NCBI RefSeq assembly: GCF_001625695.1
Contig: NZ_AUXY01000111.1
Coordinates: 78,673 to 142,672 of the forward strand
Origin: Pseudoalteromonas luteoviolacea H33-S
GTDB taxonomy: Bacteria; Pseudomonadota; Gammaproteobacteria; Enterobacterales; Alteromonadaceae
Length of the DNA stretch: 64,000 bases
Direction: 5' to 3'
Positions 1-7,936 of the stretch are shown piece by piece (the first letter of the stretch is position 1; every line of letters starts with the position of its first letter). Below the pieces are notes generated by a model, which worked only from the letters and a program-made list of their open reading frames with translations, was not told where the DNA came from and ran no database searches. Both the position numbers and the translations under genes were made by a program.

Positions 1-227
1 GCTTGAAAGCACTGCGTGCGGTAAAATGCACCTTACCAAGCCTGCCTGAAACATTGTCAACGCATGTCTTGTGGTCAAAAGAGCGTTTGGCCAGTGACAT
101 TGATGTGTACAGTGCAAAATTGACGAGCAATGGCGCATCAATGGTGATTGAACAGCTAGATGTTGGACACCAAGAAGTGGTGCGTCATCCGCAGTTATTG
201 AATGCGGTTGCGACTCAAATGAGCTAA
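1..227 (+). CDS. C-terminal end of an upstream gene, possibly NRPS thioesterase domain (5' partial)
   Basis: An open frame runs in from the left edge and stops at 225-227; the visible part is about 74 residues. The tail contains VGHQEVVRHPQLLNAV, which resembles the end of alpha/beta-hydrolase thioesterase domains, where the catalytic His (GH) is followed by an acidic or polar stretch and a helix starting near a Pro. A terminator follows directly, so this is the last gene of its unit. Next to DHB siderophore genes, a C-terminal TE domain of a siderophore NRPS, or a free type II thioesterase, is the natural reading. With only the tail visible this is an inference from a short motif and context. 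Confidence 0.5.
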   Translation, partial: LKALRAVKCTLPSLPETLSTHVLWSKERLASDIDVYSAKLTSNGASMVIEQLDVGHQEVVRHPQLLNAVATQMS

Positions 228-258
228 CGCTAGCCACTTACAAATAGGCTGATTTATA

Positions 259-292
259 GGGGCGTTTGGGTAACAAACGCCCCTTTTCTTGT
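259..292 (+). terminator. Rho-independent terminator
   Basis: Perfect 10-bp stem (259-268 with 274-283), five-base loop, then a T-rich tract (ttttcttgtttttt). It ends the unit of the partial gene at the left edge and isolates the next promoter. Confidence 0.9.
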
Positions 293-309
293 TTTTTGTC
301 TTATTTTTC

Positions 310-334
310 TAAATTTTTAGCAAGGCTTCTCGTC
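310..334 (+). promoter_or_regulatory. Iron-starvation (PvdS-type) sigma box, copy A
   Basis: TAAAT at 310-314, a spacer of exactly 16 nt, CGTC at 331-334. It lies 75 bp before the ATG of the PepSY gene and just after a terminator. The spacer end and downstream bases (GGCTTCTCGTCCTG, 324-337) are identical in copy D at 11021-11034. The pattern equals the IS box of Pseudomonas PvdS, TAAAT-N16/17-CGT. Assignment to a PvdS-like ECF sigma is inferred. Confidence 0.7.
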
Positions 335-408
335 CTGCCAAATGGTGTGGTTTTGGCTGTTAAAAACTGACTTTAAATGGACAGCCTGAAATAAACAGGA
401 AGGAGTTT

Positions 409-1941
409 ATGGATAAAAAAACGCTAACCCGGTTAACCAAACAGCATTCCGTTTTAGGGGCAATCAGCGCCTGTATTCTCACTATTGTTTTTGTCTGTGG
501 TAGCTTACTTTTTTTCCGAGGGCAATTGCTAAACTGGCAGTTTGCATGGCATCAAGATCAACATGTTGAGCGTGATATGTCATGGCAAAGTGCAGTCACT
601 GACCTGATGGCAAAAATCCCTAATTTTGCGCAGCAGCGCATTACCTTGACAACCGACCCTCAGCACCATCACTTATTTCAAATTTACGTCGGTCATGACG
701 ACCGCCTGCTTTATAACAATCAAACGCAACAGCTTTTTGGCCAAGACAGCGCACAACAGCAAGCTGCGGCAGATTTTTTGTATTTTTGGCATATTAATTT
801 TATGACGCATATCGGCACAGACATCATAGCGTTAGCCTGTATTTTCTTGATTATGGTCACCATCAGCGGCATTTGGATCCGCTGGCGTGATTTGGTGAAA
901 AAATTCCATCAATATCGTGCTAAAGGTAAATCTCGTGATGTGTTTAAAGACAGTCATGTGTTGTTGGGCTTGGGTGTGTTGCTGTTTATGTTGATGTATG
1001 GCTGGAGCAGCGCTTATTTTAATGTTGGCTATGAGATAAATGCGCCGATATACCATAAATATGCTGATAAAAGCGGCGAAAGTTATTGGGATGAATTGGG
1101 CTTTCCTCGTAAACCGGACAACTATGATATGGACGCTAAGCTTAGCGCAGCGCGCCTTAATCAAGTGATCACTGATTATCAACAGGCATATCCTGATATG
1201 CGGATTGCGCGCTTTGATATCTATCCTGGACCTTGGATACGTTTGCGCGTAAGTGGCGAGTCTGATCGCAGTTTTGAGTTTGTCACCGCCTTTTATGATG
1301 TGCACGGTAACTTGCTGTATGAGCCACAGCGAACGCCTGTGAATGATGTATACAACATCATGATCCAGCTACATGAAGGGCATTTACTCGGTAAGTCTTC
1401 CCACTTATTGTATTTCATCCTGTCTTTGATGGCGATTGCCGCCATGTTAATTGGAAATTTGTATTGGTTGGCGATTAGAGAGCCTAAGCGTGCTCGACAA
1501 GTCTTATTTCGATTACAGCGCGCATGCTTAGAGGCGGGCACCTGCGGCGCATTATTTGCAATTGCATTGCTGTTGGTTTGCACTCGATTATTTAGCCAAG
1601 GCGAGCCATTAACTGCGCTGACAAATCAGTTGATTGTGATTGTCAGCTTACTCGGCTGTGGTTTATTGACAGTCTACTTTAAGCAGGCAAAAGAGTCTGC
1701 CCATATGGTACTGCAGATAGCGGGTGTGTTGTTTTTGATTCTGCCTTGTATCGATGTGATACGCCTGCTGTTAGGGCATGAGATTTATAGCTTTGTTAGT
1801 AAAGGTTTACTCACCGCAAATATCGCTTTTATTGCTTTGTCTGGCTTGAGCTTTGGCTTAGCAACGATTGTAGTGCGAGTCACAGATAAAGTGAAAAAAC
1901 GCACAATAGACTTGGAGCCTGCTAATGATCGCCTTGCTTAG
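409..1941 (+). CDS. PepSY-associated TM protein, putative inner-membrane ferrisiderophore reductase
   Basis: 510 residues with AGGAG ahead of the ATG. There is one N-terminal membrane segment (about 17-37), a periplasmic PepSY-like region, two segments (about 138-160 and 183-205), a second large periplasmic region (about 206-330), then a segment near 333-355 and about four more before a basic C-terminus. This is the layout of PepSY_TM iron-regulated membrane proteins, which include FpvG, implicated in removing iron from ferripyoverdine in the P. aeruginosa periplasm. It is the first gene of a three-gene unit, overlaps the next gene by 17 bp, sits before a TonB receptor and follows an IS-type sigma box. 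Reductase activity is inferred from family and context. Confidence 0.75.
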   Translation: MDKKTLTRLTKQHSVLGAISACILTIVFVCGSLLFFRGQLLNWQFAWHQDQHVERDMSWQSAVTDLMAKIPNFAQQRITLTTDPQHHHLFQIYVGHDDRLLYNNQTQQLFGQDSAQQQAAADFLYFWHINFMTHIGTDIIALACIFLIMVTISGIWIRWRDLVKKFHQYRAKGKSRDVFKDSHVLLGLGVLLFMLMYGWSSAYFNVGYEINAPIYHKYADKSGESYWDELGFPRKPDNYDMDAKLSAARLNQVITDYQQAYPDMRIARFDIYPGPWIRLRVSGESDRSFEFVTAFYDVHGNLLYEPQRTPVNDVYNIMIQLHEGHLLGKSSHLLYFILSLMAIAAMLIGNLYWLAIREPKRARQVLFRLQRACLEAGTCGALFAIALLLVCTRLFSQGEPLTALTNQLIVIVSLLGCGLLTVYFKQAKESAHMVLQIAGVLFLILPCIDVIRLLLGHEIYSFVSKGLLTANIAFIALSGLSFGLATIVVRVTDKVKKRTIDLEPANDRLA

Positions 1942-2233
1942 TTTCTTGTTAATTGGGTTTGTGTTATTTGCCTGTTCCAAGTATTGGCCTTATCGCAAAC
2001 TTGCCGGCGTAGTAAAGGTTTCTGAGTATATGACGTCATCTCGCATGTTGGCAGTGAGCGTGTTAGTTCTGAGTGTTTTTTATTACTTTCAACTCGGTTT
2101 TATCGCGGCATTATTTTTGGTGTTGTTTGCGCTGAGTATTGGTTTACCTGTGGTTGTGATGATGGGCCATCACCGTGGAACAACGCCCATACTGATATTA
2201 CTCATCTTAGCGGCTTTTGGTGGAGTACTGTGA
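1925..2233 (+). CDS. Small membrane protein of the PepSY module (DUF3325-like)
   Basis: 102 residues, almost entirely hydrophobic, with about three membrane segments (near 2-20, 38-60 and 62-80) and a short HHRG turn before the last helix. The start lies inside the end of the PepSY gene, so translation is probably coupled. Genes of this size often follow PepSY_TM genes in iron loci (DUF3325/DUF3649 families); the DUF3325 match is by size, topology and context rather than a clear motif. A likely role is as a small subunit of the inner-membrane reductase or periplasmic iron-release complex, similar to FpvH next to FpvG. Confidence 0.6.
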   Translation: MIALLSFLLIGFVLFACSKYWPYRKLAGVVKVSEYMTSSRMLAVSVLVLSVFYYFQLGFIAALFLVLFALSIGLPVVVMMGHHRGTTPILILLILAAFGGVL

Positions 2234-2505
2234 TGCGGGTATTAAACGTTGCGGTTCTATTGGGGTTATGGGTTGGCTGGCTGCTGGTACGAGGCAGTAT
2301 TTGGCTAAGCTTAGATCTATTTGGCTGGGATTTTCATACCGTGATCACAGTGACAGAATTGCTGAGCATTATTGTGATTGCAGGTGTCGCTTTTCACTTT
2401 TCGATGCAAGCCAATTACAGGGCTATCTGTTTGCTTGCGGCCAAGTATTTAACGCCCATGGCTGGGCTATTTGTTTTGTTATTTGGCATAAACCTAATTC
2501 ACTAA
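2233..2505 (+). CDS. Small hydrophobic membrane protein, third gene of the PepSY module
   Basis: 90 residues from the ATG at 2233, whose A is the last base of the preceding TGA, so the two genes are translationally coupled; a GTG one codon earlier (2230) is also possible. Three predicted membrane segments (about 4-24, 36-56 and 68-88). I do not recognise the family. Its fixed place after the PepSY and DUF3325-like genes makes it a probable subunit of the same inner-membrane assembly. No function can be read from its own sequence. Confidence 0.6.
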   Translation: MRVLNVAVLLGLWVGWLLVRGSIWLSLDLFGWDFHTVITVTELLSIIVIAGVAFHFSMQANYRAICLLAAKYLTPMAGLFVLLFGINLIH

Positions 2506-2625
2506 ATTCTGATAAATATCAGCAGTATAAATATAATCATAAATATTTTTAAATTGTAAATAATTGATATTTATGCACTTATTGTTTAAACCTTATTTTT
2601 GTCAGAATAAATGACATAAACGCGC

Positions 2626-2650
2626 TAAATTTTTTTTGTATGGCTTCGTC
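2626..2650 (+). promoter_or_regulatory. Iron-starvation (PvdS-type) sigma box, copy B
   Basis: TAAAT at 2626-2630, exactly 16 nt, CGTC at 2647-2650, 58 bp before the receptor ATG. As in copies A and D, a T-tract follows TAAAT and GGCTTC precedes the CGTC. The rest of the 2506-2707 gap is AT-rich; no convincing Fur box or terminator was seen in it. Confidence 0.7.
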
Positions 2651-2707
2651 TGCCCATGAGTAAATCAGCATTTTTATCTCGACTAGGATAAGGGAGTCAA
2701 ACGGCGT

Positions 2708-4798
2708 ATGAAGCAATATTCTATGATTGCAAAAGCGGTGTGCATTGGACTACTAGCAAGTAGTTCTTCAGTAGTATTAGCAGACGATGCTAAATTAGAT
2801 ATGGAACGAATTGAGGTGGTTGGCAAACACCACCGCGATGTAGGGGCAACTGGACTGCCACTTGCAATCGGCGATACGCCGCAGTCAATCTCTGTGATTG
2901 ACCGTGAGTTCATGGACTTCCATGATATTAACTCAATCGGTGATGCCCTCACTCACAGTGCTGGTGTGTATTCTGAAACGTCACTAGACAGTCGTGAGCG
3001 TTTTGTTTTCGCACGTGGTTTTGAAATGAACCGTTTCTTAATTGATGGTATGGGTACCGCAGCACGTGCTAACCAAGCAACGATGTTAGACACGAGTGTC
3101 TTTGAGACGGTGGAAGTTATCCGCGGCTCAACAGGTATGCTACAAGAAATTGGTCAGCCTTCTGGTACTGTGAACCTAGTGCAAAAGCGTGCATACAATG
3201 GCACCGGTGGGTATGTCACGGCAGAGTATGGCTCGTGGAACAAGATGCGCGCCGAAGCAGATTTCAATACCACATTGACTGATAGCGGTTCAGTACGTGC
3301 GCGTGCGGTTGTTGCATTAGAAGATATGGATTCATTTGTTGATCGCTACAATGCCGACCGTAAGACATTATATACAACGCTAAGTGCTGATATCACAGAT
3401 GCATTACAGGTGTCTGTTTTTGCGAGTTATCAAGATGACGGCCAGACTGCTAAGTCCGATGGTTTGCCACTACAATTTGCCAATGGTGACCCGATTGAAA
3501 TAGGTATCGAAGCCAATATTTATCCTGATTGGGGTACTCAAGACTCGACGCAAGATAGTTTGATGGGTGAGCTGCGCTATCAGATCAATAGTGACTGGTC
3601 TGTTGTGGCTAAGCTATATCAATCATCAACTGATGAAAATAAAGTTTATACTGGCTTAGATTGGCATCCGGCACCAAACGGTGACTATGCCGTATTTACT
3701 GATGTCAAAGATGCTGATTATGAATCAGACCGAGCAGAGCTTGGCGTCAATGGCCAGTTTGATTTATTTGGCCAAACGCACACATTGAATGTAACTGTGG
3801 CGGATACAAACTTTGAAGAGTTGAACTATCAATATCGTCCGCTGTCACGAGTTACTGGTAATTTAGCGGCTGAGCATAGAAATGAATCGCCAGAGCCTAA
3901 GCCTGCAAAGCCGGATTATAACTATGATAACCCAATTCTACGTACTGCTGATATCGGTTCGCAAAGCGCGCGTGCGGCGTTGAATTTACAGGTATTAGAT
4001 AATGTTAACGTGTTGTTGGGTGCGAATCGTAAAGAGGTTACATCATATAGTAATATCGTAGGCACTATCACCGATAAAGAGTTTTCAGATACCAGCCTTT
4101 ACTATGGTGGTGTATACAAGGTAAATGAACAAGTAACCGTTTATGCGAGTTATACAGACATTTTTGACCAACCTTTACATTATGACAAAGCTGGTAAGTT
4201 ATTAGATCCAGTCAGAGGCGAAAACCAAGAAGTTGGCTTTAGATTTTCTAACAGTGAAAACACCCTAAGTGTAGATGTTGCTTATTTCAACATTACTCAA
4301 GAAAACTTCGCGGTTGTAGCGGGTAAAGATGAAAATCAAAACGTTTACTATTCTGGTCAAAGCGGTGTCGAGTCAGAAGGTTACGAAGTTGAAGTATCAG
4401 GTTACTTCACTGAACAATGGTTTGCGTCACTGTCATTCTCTGATACGGATGTGACCAATCCAAATGAAAATGAAGGTCGTGTTTCGCGCGTTGTACCAGA
4501 GAAAATGGCAAGCTTCAGCACCTTTTATGAATTTGATTCGCTAAGAGTTGGTGGCTATGTCAATTATGCCGGTGAGCGCGAAGGCTTTACAGGTTTTGGC
4601 CCAATTTACGATTATGTACCAGTGGATTCACATGTCTTAGCAGGCTTCTCAGCATATTATGAGTTCAATGAATCATTGAGTGCAAAATTCAATATTCATA
4701 ACCTATTTGACAAAGAATACGATGCGAAAATTGCCTTTATTTCGGTTCGCCCAGGCGACCCTCGCAACTTCTCTGCGCAAGTAACTTATACATTCTAA
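2708..4798 (+). CDS. TonB-dependent ferric-siderophore receptor
   Basis: 696 residues. A signal peptide ends near residue 25, followed at once by a TonB-box-like stretch (ERIEVVG), a plug domain (PQSISVIDREFM, then IRGSTGMLQEIGQPSGTVN) and a 22-strand barrel ending in TYTF with the terminal Phe of outer-membrane proteins. It imports a ferric siderophore across the outer membrane using TonB energy. The neighbouring DHB operon suggests a catecholate ligand, probably the one made here. There is no N-terminal STN/secretin-type signalling domain, so this receptor should not itself signal to an anti-sigma factor. It is transcribed alone from sigma box B and ends at a terminator. Confidence 0.93.
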   Translation: MKQYSMIAKAVCIGLLASSSSVVLADDAKLDMERIEVVGKHHRDVGATGLPLAIGDTPQSISVIDREFMDFHDINSIGDALTHSAGVYSETSLDSRERFVFARGFEMNRFLIDGMGTAARANQATMLDTSVFETVEVIRGSTGMLQEIGQPSGTVNLVQKRAYNGTGGYVTAEYGSWNKMRAEADFNTTLTDSGSVRARAVVALEDMDSFVDRYNADRKTLYTTLSADITDALQVSVFASYQDDGQTAKSDGLPLQFANGDPIEIGIEANIYPDWGTQDSTQDSLMGELRYQINSDWSVVAKLYQSSTDENKVYTGLDWHPAPNGDYAVFTDVKDADYESDRAELGVNGQFDLFGQTHTLNVTVADTNFEELNYQYRPLSRVTGNLAAEHRNESPEPKPAKPDYNYDNPILRTADIGSQSARAALNLQVLDNVNVLLGANRKEVTSYSNIVGTITDKEFSDTSLYYGGVYKVNEQVTVYASYTDIFDQPLHYDKAGKLLDPVRGENQEVGFRFSNSENTLSVDVAYFNITQENFAVVAGKDENQNVYYSGQSGVESEGYEVEVSGYFTEQWFASLSFSDTDVTNPNENEGRVSRVVPEKMASFSTFYEFDSLRVGGYVNYAGEREGFTGFGPIYDYVPVDSHVLAGFSAYYEFNESLSAKFNIHNLFDKEYDAKIAFISVRPGDPRNFSAQVTYTF

Positions 4799-4848
4799 TA
4801 CGCGATACGAAGTGCCTACGGGTACTTTGCAGTGTATATTCGCAGCAC

Positions 4849-4876
4849 AAAGCCTCACTCATGTGGGGCTTTTTTG
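4849..4876 (+). terminator. Rho-independent terminator of the receptor gene
   Basis: Stem 4849-4858 with 4863-4872, TCAT loop, one T:G pair, followed by a run of T. It lies 51 bp after the receptor stop. Confidence 0.85.
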
Positions 4877-4925
4877 TAGGTAATCGTTTGATGACTGTAA
4901 GTTAGAGGGAAGTGAATAAAAAATG

Positions 4926-4960
4926 GAGAAAAAAGCCACCCGCTAAGGATAGGTGGCTTT
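4926..4960 (-). terminator. Rho-independent terminator of the entC-entA operon
   Basis: AAAGCCACC (4932-4940) pairs with GGTGGCTTT (4952-4960). Read leftward the hairpin is followed by a T tract (TTTTTTC), just past the entA stop. Confidence 0.85.
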
Positions 4961-4971
4961 GGTGTGTGTGG

Positions 4972-5736
4972 TCAAAAAGTGGCGCCACCATCAATGGTGA
5001 GTATTTGCATTGTGGTGTGCGAAGATAATTTGGAGGCGATGAACACCGCGCTATTGGCAATTTCTTCAGGGGTCGCAATTTTTTGCAATGGAATACCGAG
5101 TTTATATTGCTCAGCAAAGCCCTCTATCACGCGTTGTGCGCCCTGATCATCTTGCCACATGCCTGTTTGCATGGGAGTTAATGTTGAGCCTGGTGCGATG
5201 ACATTACAGCGTATGCCGTAGTTTGCCAGCTCAATGCCTGCGGTAAGCGTCAGTTGCGTGGCGGCTGCTTTTGATGCGCAGTAAGCCCCCATGTGTTGTC
5301 TGGGCGTGTTCGCAGCGTTGGAGCCAATGGTCACAATGCTGCCTTGATGCGTGTGTTTAAAATGCAGAGCGCACTGCTGAATAAACACAAACAGGCTGGT
5401 TGCATTGACGTTCTGGCAGTGTTGCCACTGGGTGAGGCTGAGCTCATCAAGTCCGCCCATTTCAAGCACACCAGCAACATACACAAGATTATAGGGGGCT
5501 AACCCATACTGGATGAGTTCATCCAAGGTTTGAGTGAGCTGTTCAGGCTTAGACAGGTCACAGTGAACTTGCTTATACAGCATGCTGGTATCGCTAAATT
5601 GGCGGTCAAATCCAATGACTTTGGCACCTAGTGCGGCAAACTGCTTGGCGACAGCCAGACCGATACCTTGTCCAACGCCCGTCACCCAAACAATCTGCTG
5701 GTCGTACTCTGAAGTGAGTGCATGTTGAAAATCCAT
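4972..5736 (-). CDS. entA: 2,3-dihydro-2,3-dihydroxybenzoate dehydrogenase
   Basis: 254 residues, a short-chain dehydrogenase/reductase with N-terminal TGVGQGIG nucleotide loop, catalytic serine region GSNAAN and the Tyr/Lys pair in AYCASKAA; the SNAA..PR..MGAY.ASKAA block closely matches EntA. It oxidises 2,3-dihydro-2,3-DHB to 2,3-DHB with NAD+, the last step of DHB synthesis. It is the last gene of the leftward operon, starting one base after the condensation gene stops, and is followed by a terminator. Confidence 0.93.
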   Translation of the reverse strand: MDFQHALTSEYDQQIVWVTGVGQGIGLAVAKQFAALGAKVIGFDRQFSDTSMLYKQVHCDLSKPEQLTQTLDELIQYGLAPYNLVYVAGVLEMGGLDELSLTQWQHCQNVNATSLFVFIQQCALHFKHTHQGSIVTIGSNAANTPRQHMGAYCASKAAATQLTLTAGIELANYGIRCNVIAPGSTLTPMQTGMWQDDQGAQRVIEGFAEQYKLGIPLQKIATPEEIANSAVFIASKLSSHTTMQILTIDGGATF

Positions 5737-7059
5737 CTATGAGACCTCTAAGTTACCCTGACTAAGCTGCTTGCATAGGGATTTGAGTGGCAGTTTTGGT
5801 TGAGTCGCCCACAAGTGTGCAGCATTAAATATGCGGGTTTGGATGCTTTTGACTGCGTCGCTGTCGTAACGCGCAACATTGCTGTCAAAATCTACCGTTG
5901 CCGGTGTATCGCCCAGTAAATGGATCTGCAACATAATATCGTCCGTGGTCCCTGCACTTAATATGTGGCTGCACGTTTCTATGCCAGCATATTTAGGGGC
6001 GCTGGCAAATGGCAATAAATTAATCGTGGGGCCAATAATATTTAAAGATTTGCCCTGTTTTTGTCGATCCCGCTTGAGCGATTCAACACGGTAGCTTTGC
6101 ACTTTCTTTAACGCTCTAATTTGCTGGTTGATGTGCTGTGCCACAGTCGTTAAATTATCTCCATCATTGAGCGCCAATGGCAGAGGCAAGACGTTGCTTT
6201 GCACACATGGGCTGCTCAGCTCGCTAATGGCTTGGCGGTTCATCATCACTAATCCCAGCGTAACGTGACTTTGCTGATGCTGCTCAACTAAGGTCGCCGC
6301 GATGGCTGCAAGCAGTATTTCACTGCTGGTTGTGTTGGTCACCTGTGCCGCAGATTGGATTGTATGCCAGACAGATTGTGAGAACGAGCTTGTCAGGCGA
6401 TGATTCGGCTCAGAGACATCTGTTTTTTCTGTGCTATAAGAGTAGACATTGTCTGCGTTGTCCAGCCATTGATTGAGGGTCTCTCGCGCCTGCTGTTGCT
6501 GCGTTTTATACGCTTCACTTTGCTGTAATTCGAGCAGTGTTTGTTGCCCTGTGAAGCGCAGATTTGGCAATGGTTTGCCTTTACTCAGTGCATTGTAGCA
6601 ACGGTTTAGTGACTGTGAGAATAAACCAAAGCCATAGCCATCTAACAGCAGATGATGTGCCACGATCAGCAAATAATCTTGCTGTGGACCGCGCAGCAAA
6701 AATAACTTCATTAATGCTTCTTGGCTAAGGTCAAACGGCTCAGCCAGATGCGGCTTGGCAAACTGCTGAGCAAAAGAGAGCACATCTTCTGGGTCTTGTG
6801 CAATATCTTGGCAGAGAATCGTGGGTATTGTGTTGTCATGGTGAAGCTGAGGCGTATAACTGGCATCGCTGACAAAGCGACAAGCAAGCATATCGCTTGC
6901 TTGCCAAACATGTTGCAATGCGTGTTGTAGCCAACTTGCCGAGATCTTACCTTTAAACTCTAAGCACTCGGCAACATTAAAAAGCTCACCCCGACCACTG
7001 ATGGTATGCAGCAACCACATGGCGTGCTGCGAGTCAGTAAGTGGAAGAGGATACGTCAT
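5737..7059 (-). CDS. Free-standing NRPS condensation domain protein (VibH-like amide synthase)
   Basis: 440 residues that make up one condensation domain with nothing attached. The core C3 motif HHxxxDG is intact (H135, H136, D140, G141; HHLLLDGYG). Stand-alone C domains of about this length are typified by VibH of vibriobactin synthesis, which transfers DHB from the aryl carrier protein to a soluble polyamine. Lying directly after entB (4-nt overlap class; the stop of entB and this start share bases near 7059) and before entA, it probably condenses DHB from the EntB carrier domain with a free amine or amino compound. The acceptor cannot be read from sequence. An epimerase or cyclisation role is unlikely because the motif is HHxxxDG rather than DxxxxD. 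Confidence 0.85.
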   Translation of the reverse strand: MTYPLPLTDSQHAMWLLHTISGRGELFNVAECLEFKGKISASWLQHALQHVWQASDMLACRFVSDASYTPQLHHDNTIPTILCQDIAQDPEDVLSFAQQFAKPHLAEPFDLSQEALMKLFLLRGPQQDYLLIVAHHLLLDGYGFGLFSQSLNRCYNALSKGKPLPNLRFTGQQTLLELQQSEAYKTQQQQARETLNQWLDNADNVYSYSTEKTDVSEPNHRLTSSFSQSVWHTIQSAAQVTNTTSSEILLAAIAATLVEQHQQSHVTLGLVMMNRQAISELSSPCVQSNVLPLPLALNDGDNLTTVAQHINQQIRALKKVQSYRVESLKRDRQKQGKSLNIIGPTINLLPFASAPKYAGIETCSHILSAGTTDDIMLQIHLLGDTPATVDFDSNVARYDSDAVKSIQTRIFNAAHLWATQPKLPLKSLCKQLSQGNLEVS

Positions 7060-7925
7060 TAGTCTTCCTTACGCTCTTCAAGTAATTCAACCCAAGCGGC
7101 TAGAGTTGGGATCTGTGCCAGCTCAATAAAGTTGGTCTCAATACCTTGCTGTTGCCACAACGAGATGAGATTCATCACCTGCACGGAATCTAAGCCGTAG
7201 TCGATCAGGCTTTCATGTTCGTCAAACTCATCTTCTTCGCAGTCAATCAGCGTTAAAATATGGGCTTTCAATCCCTCTAGCGAAGTCAGATCTTGAGTCT
7301 GAGTGCCTAAGATTTCTGACATGGATACCACTTTACCGCAGCGCTTGGCGACAAAGTTCAGCGCCATCATGTGCTCTTCTTTAGTGAAGTCTGCGATGGC
7401 ATCGGCCACCAAGAATGGTTCAATATCGCGCATAAAGGCATCTACAGCGGTCGTCATAACGCCAATGTGGCCGTAGATCCCGACAATGAGTAACTGATCG
7501 CGTTGCTTGTCACGTAATTGCTGTTCAAAATCACATTTTTGAAATGCGCTGTAACGCCACTTGGTGAGCACCACATCTTTGTCGGTTGGTGCTAAGGCAT
7601 CAACGATAGGCTGCTGTGCTGGGTCCTGTAAACCCGCGCCCCACATGTCAGATAATAAACCGCGTTCATGTTTGCCTTGCTTGATTGGCTGAGCGGTATA
7701 GTACACAGGAATATCATGCTCATAGCAGTGTGCTTTAAGTGCTTGAATATTCTGGATCATGGTGTCGATCAGTGGATTGTCATCGCCATAAAAGCCAACA
7801 AAATAATGTTGTACATCATGGATCAATAAAGCTGCGCGATTGGGATCTATGTCCCAATCCACTCGATTTTCAGGTAATTCTGCATCGCGTGGTAACGGGT
7901 AGTGATTTAACTTTGGAATGCTCAT
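7059..7925 (-). CDS. entB: Bifunctional isochorismatase / aryl carrier protein
   Basis: 288 residues. The N-terminal isochorismate lyase domain (about 1-207) has catalytic Asp37 (IHDVQHYF) and Lys122 (LTKWRYSAF); the block GIYGHIGVMTTAVDAFMRD matches EntB except that the usual Cys is Gly. The C-terminal aryl carrier domain (about 215-285) has the phosphopantetheine serine S247 in DYGLDSVQVM. The lyase makes 2,3-dihydro-DHB from isochorismate and the carrier holds the DHB activated by EntE. The carrier should be primed by the PPTase at 12759-13442. Length matches EntB/VibB/DhbB. Confidence 0.94.
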   Translation of the reverse strand: MSIPKLNHYPLPRDAELPENRVDWDIDPNRAALLIHDVQHYFVGFYGDDNPLIDTMIQNIQALKAHCYEHDIPVYYTAQPIKQGKHERGLLSDMWGAGLQDPAQQPIVDALAPTDKDVVLTKWRYSAFQKCDFEQQLRDKQRDQLLIVGIYGHIGVMTTAVDAFMRDIEPFLVADAIADFTKEEHMMALNFVAKRCGKVVSMSEILGTQTQDLTSLEGLKAHILTLIDCEEDEFDEHESLIDYGLDSVQVMNLISLWQQQGIETNFIELAQIPTLAAWVELLEERKED

Positions 7926-7936
7926 GGTTTTCTCTG

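Noticed and set aside
832..1305. 157-codon open frame on the minus strand inside the PepSY gene
   Set aside because: It is fully antisense to a gene with clear family features, has no ribosome binding site or protein-like composition, and shares no neighbours.
2217..2552. 111-codon frame overlapping the third gene of the PepSY module
   Set aside because: The alternative frame (2233-2505) is hydrophobic, coupled to the previous stop and fits the module; this one has neither start signal nor family-like sequence.
2506..2625. Possible Fur box before the receptor
   Set aside because: The best 19-base stretch near 2554-2572 matches the consensus at only about 9 positions in an AT-rich background.
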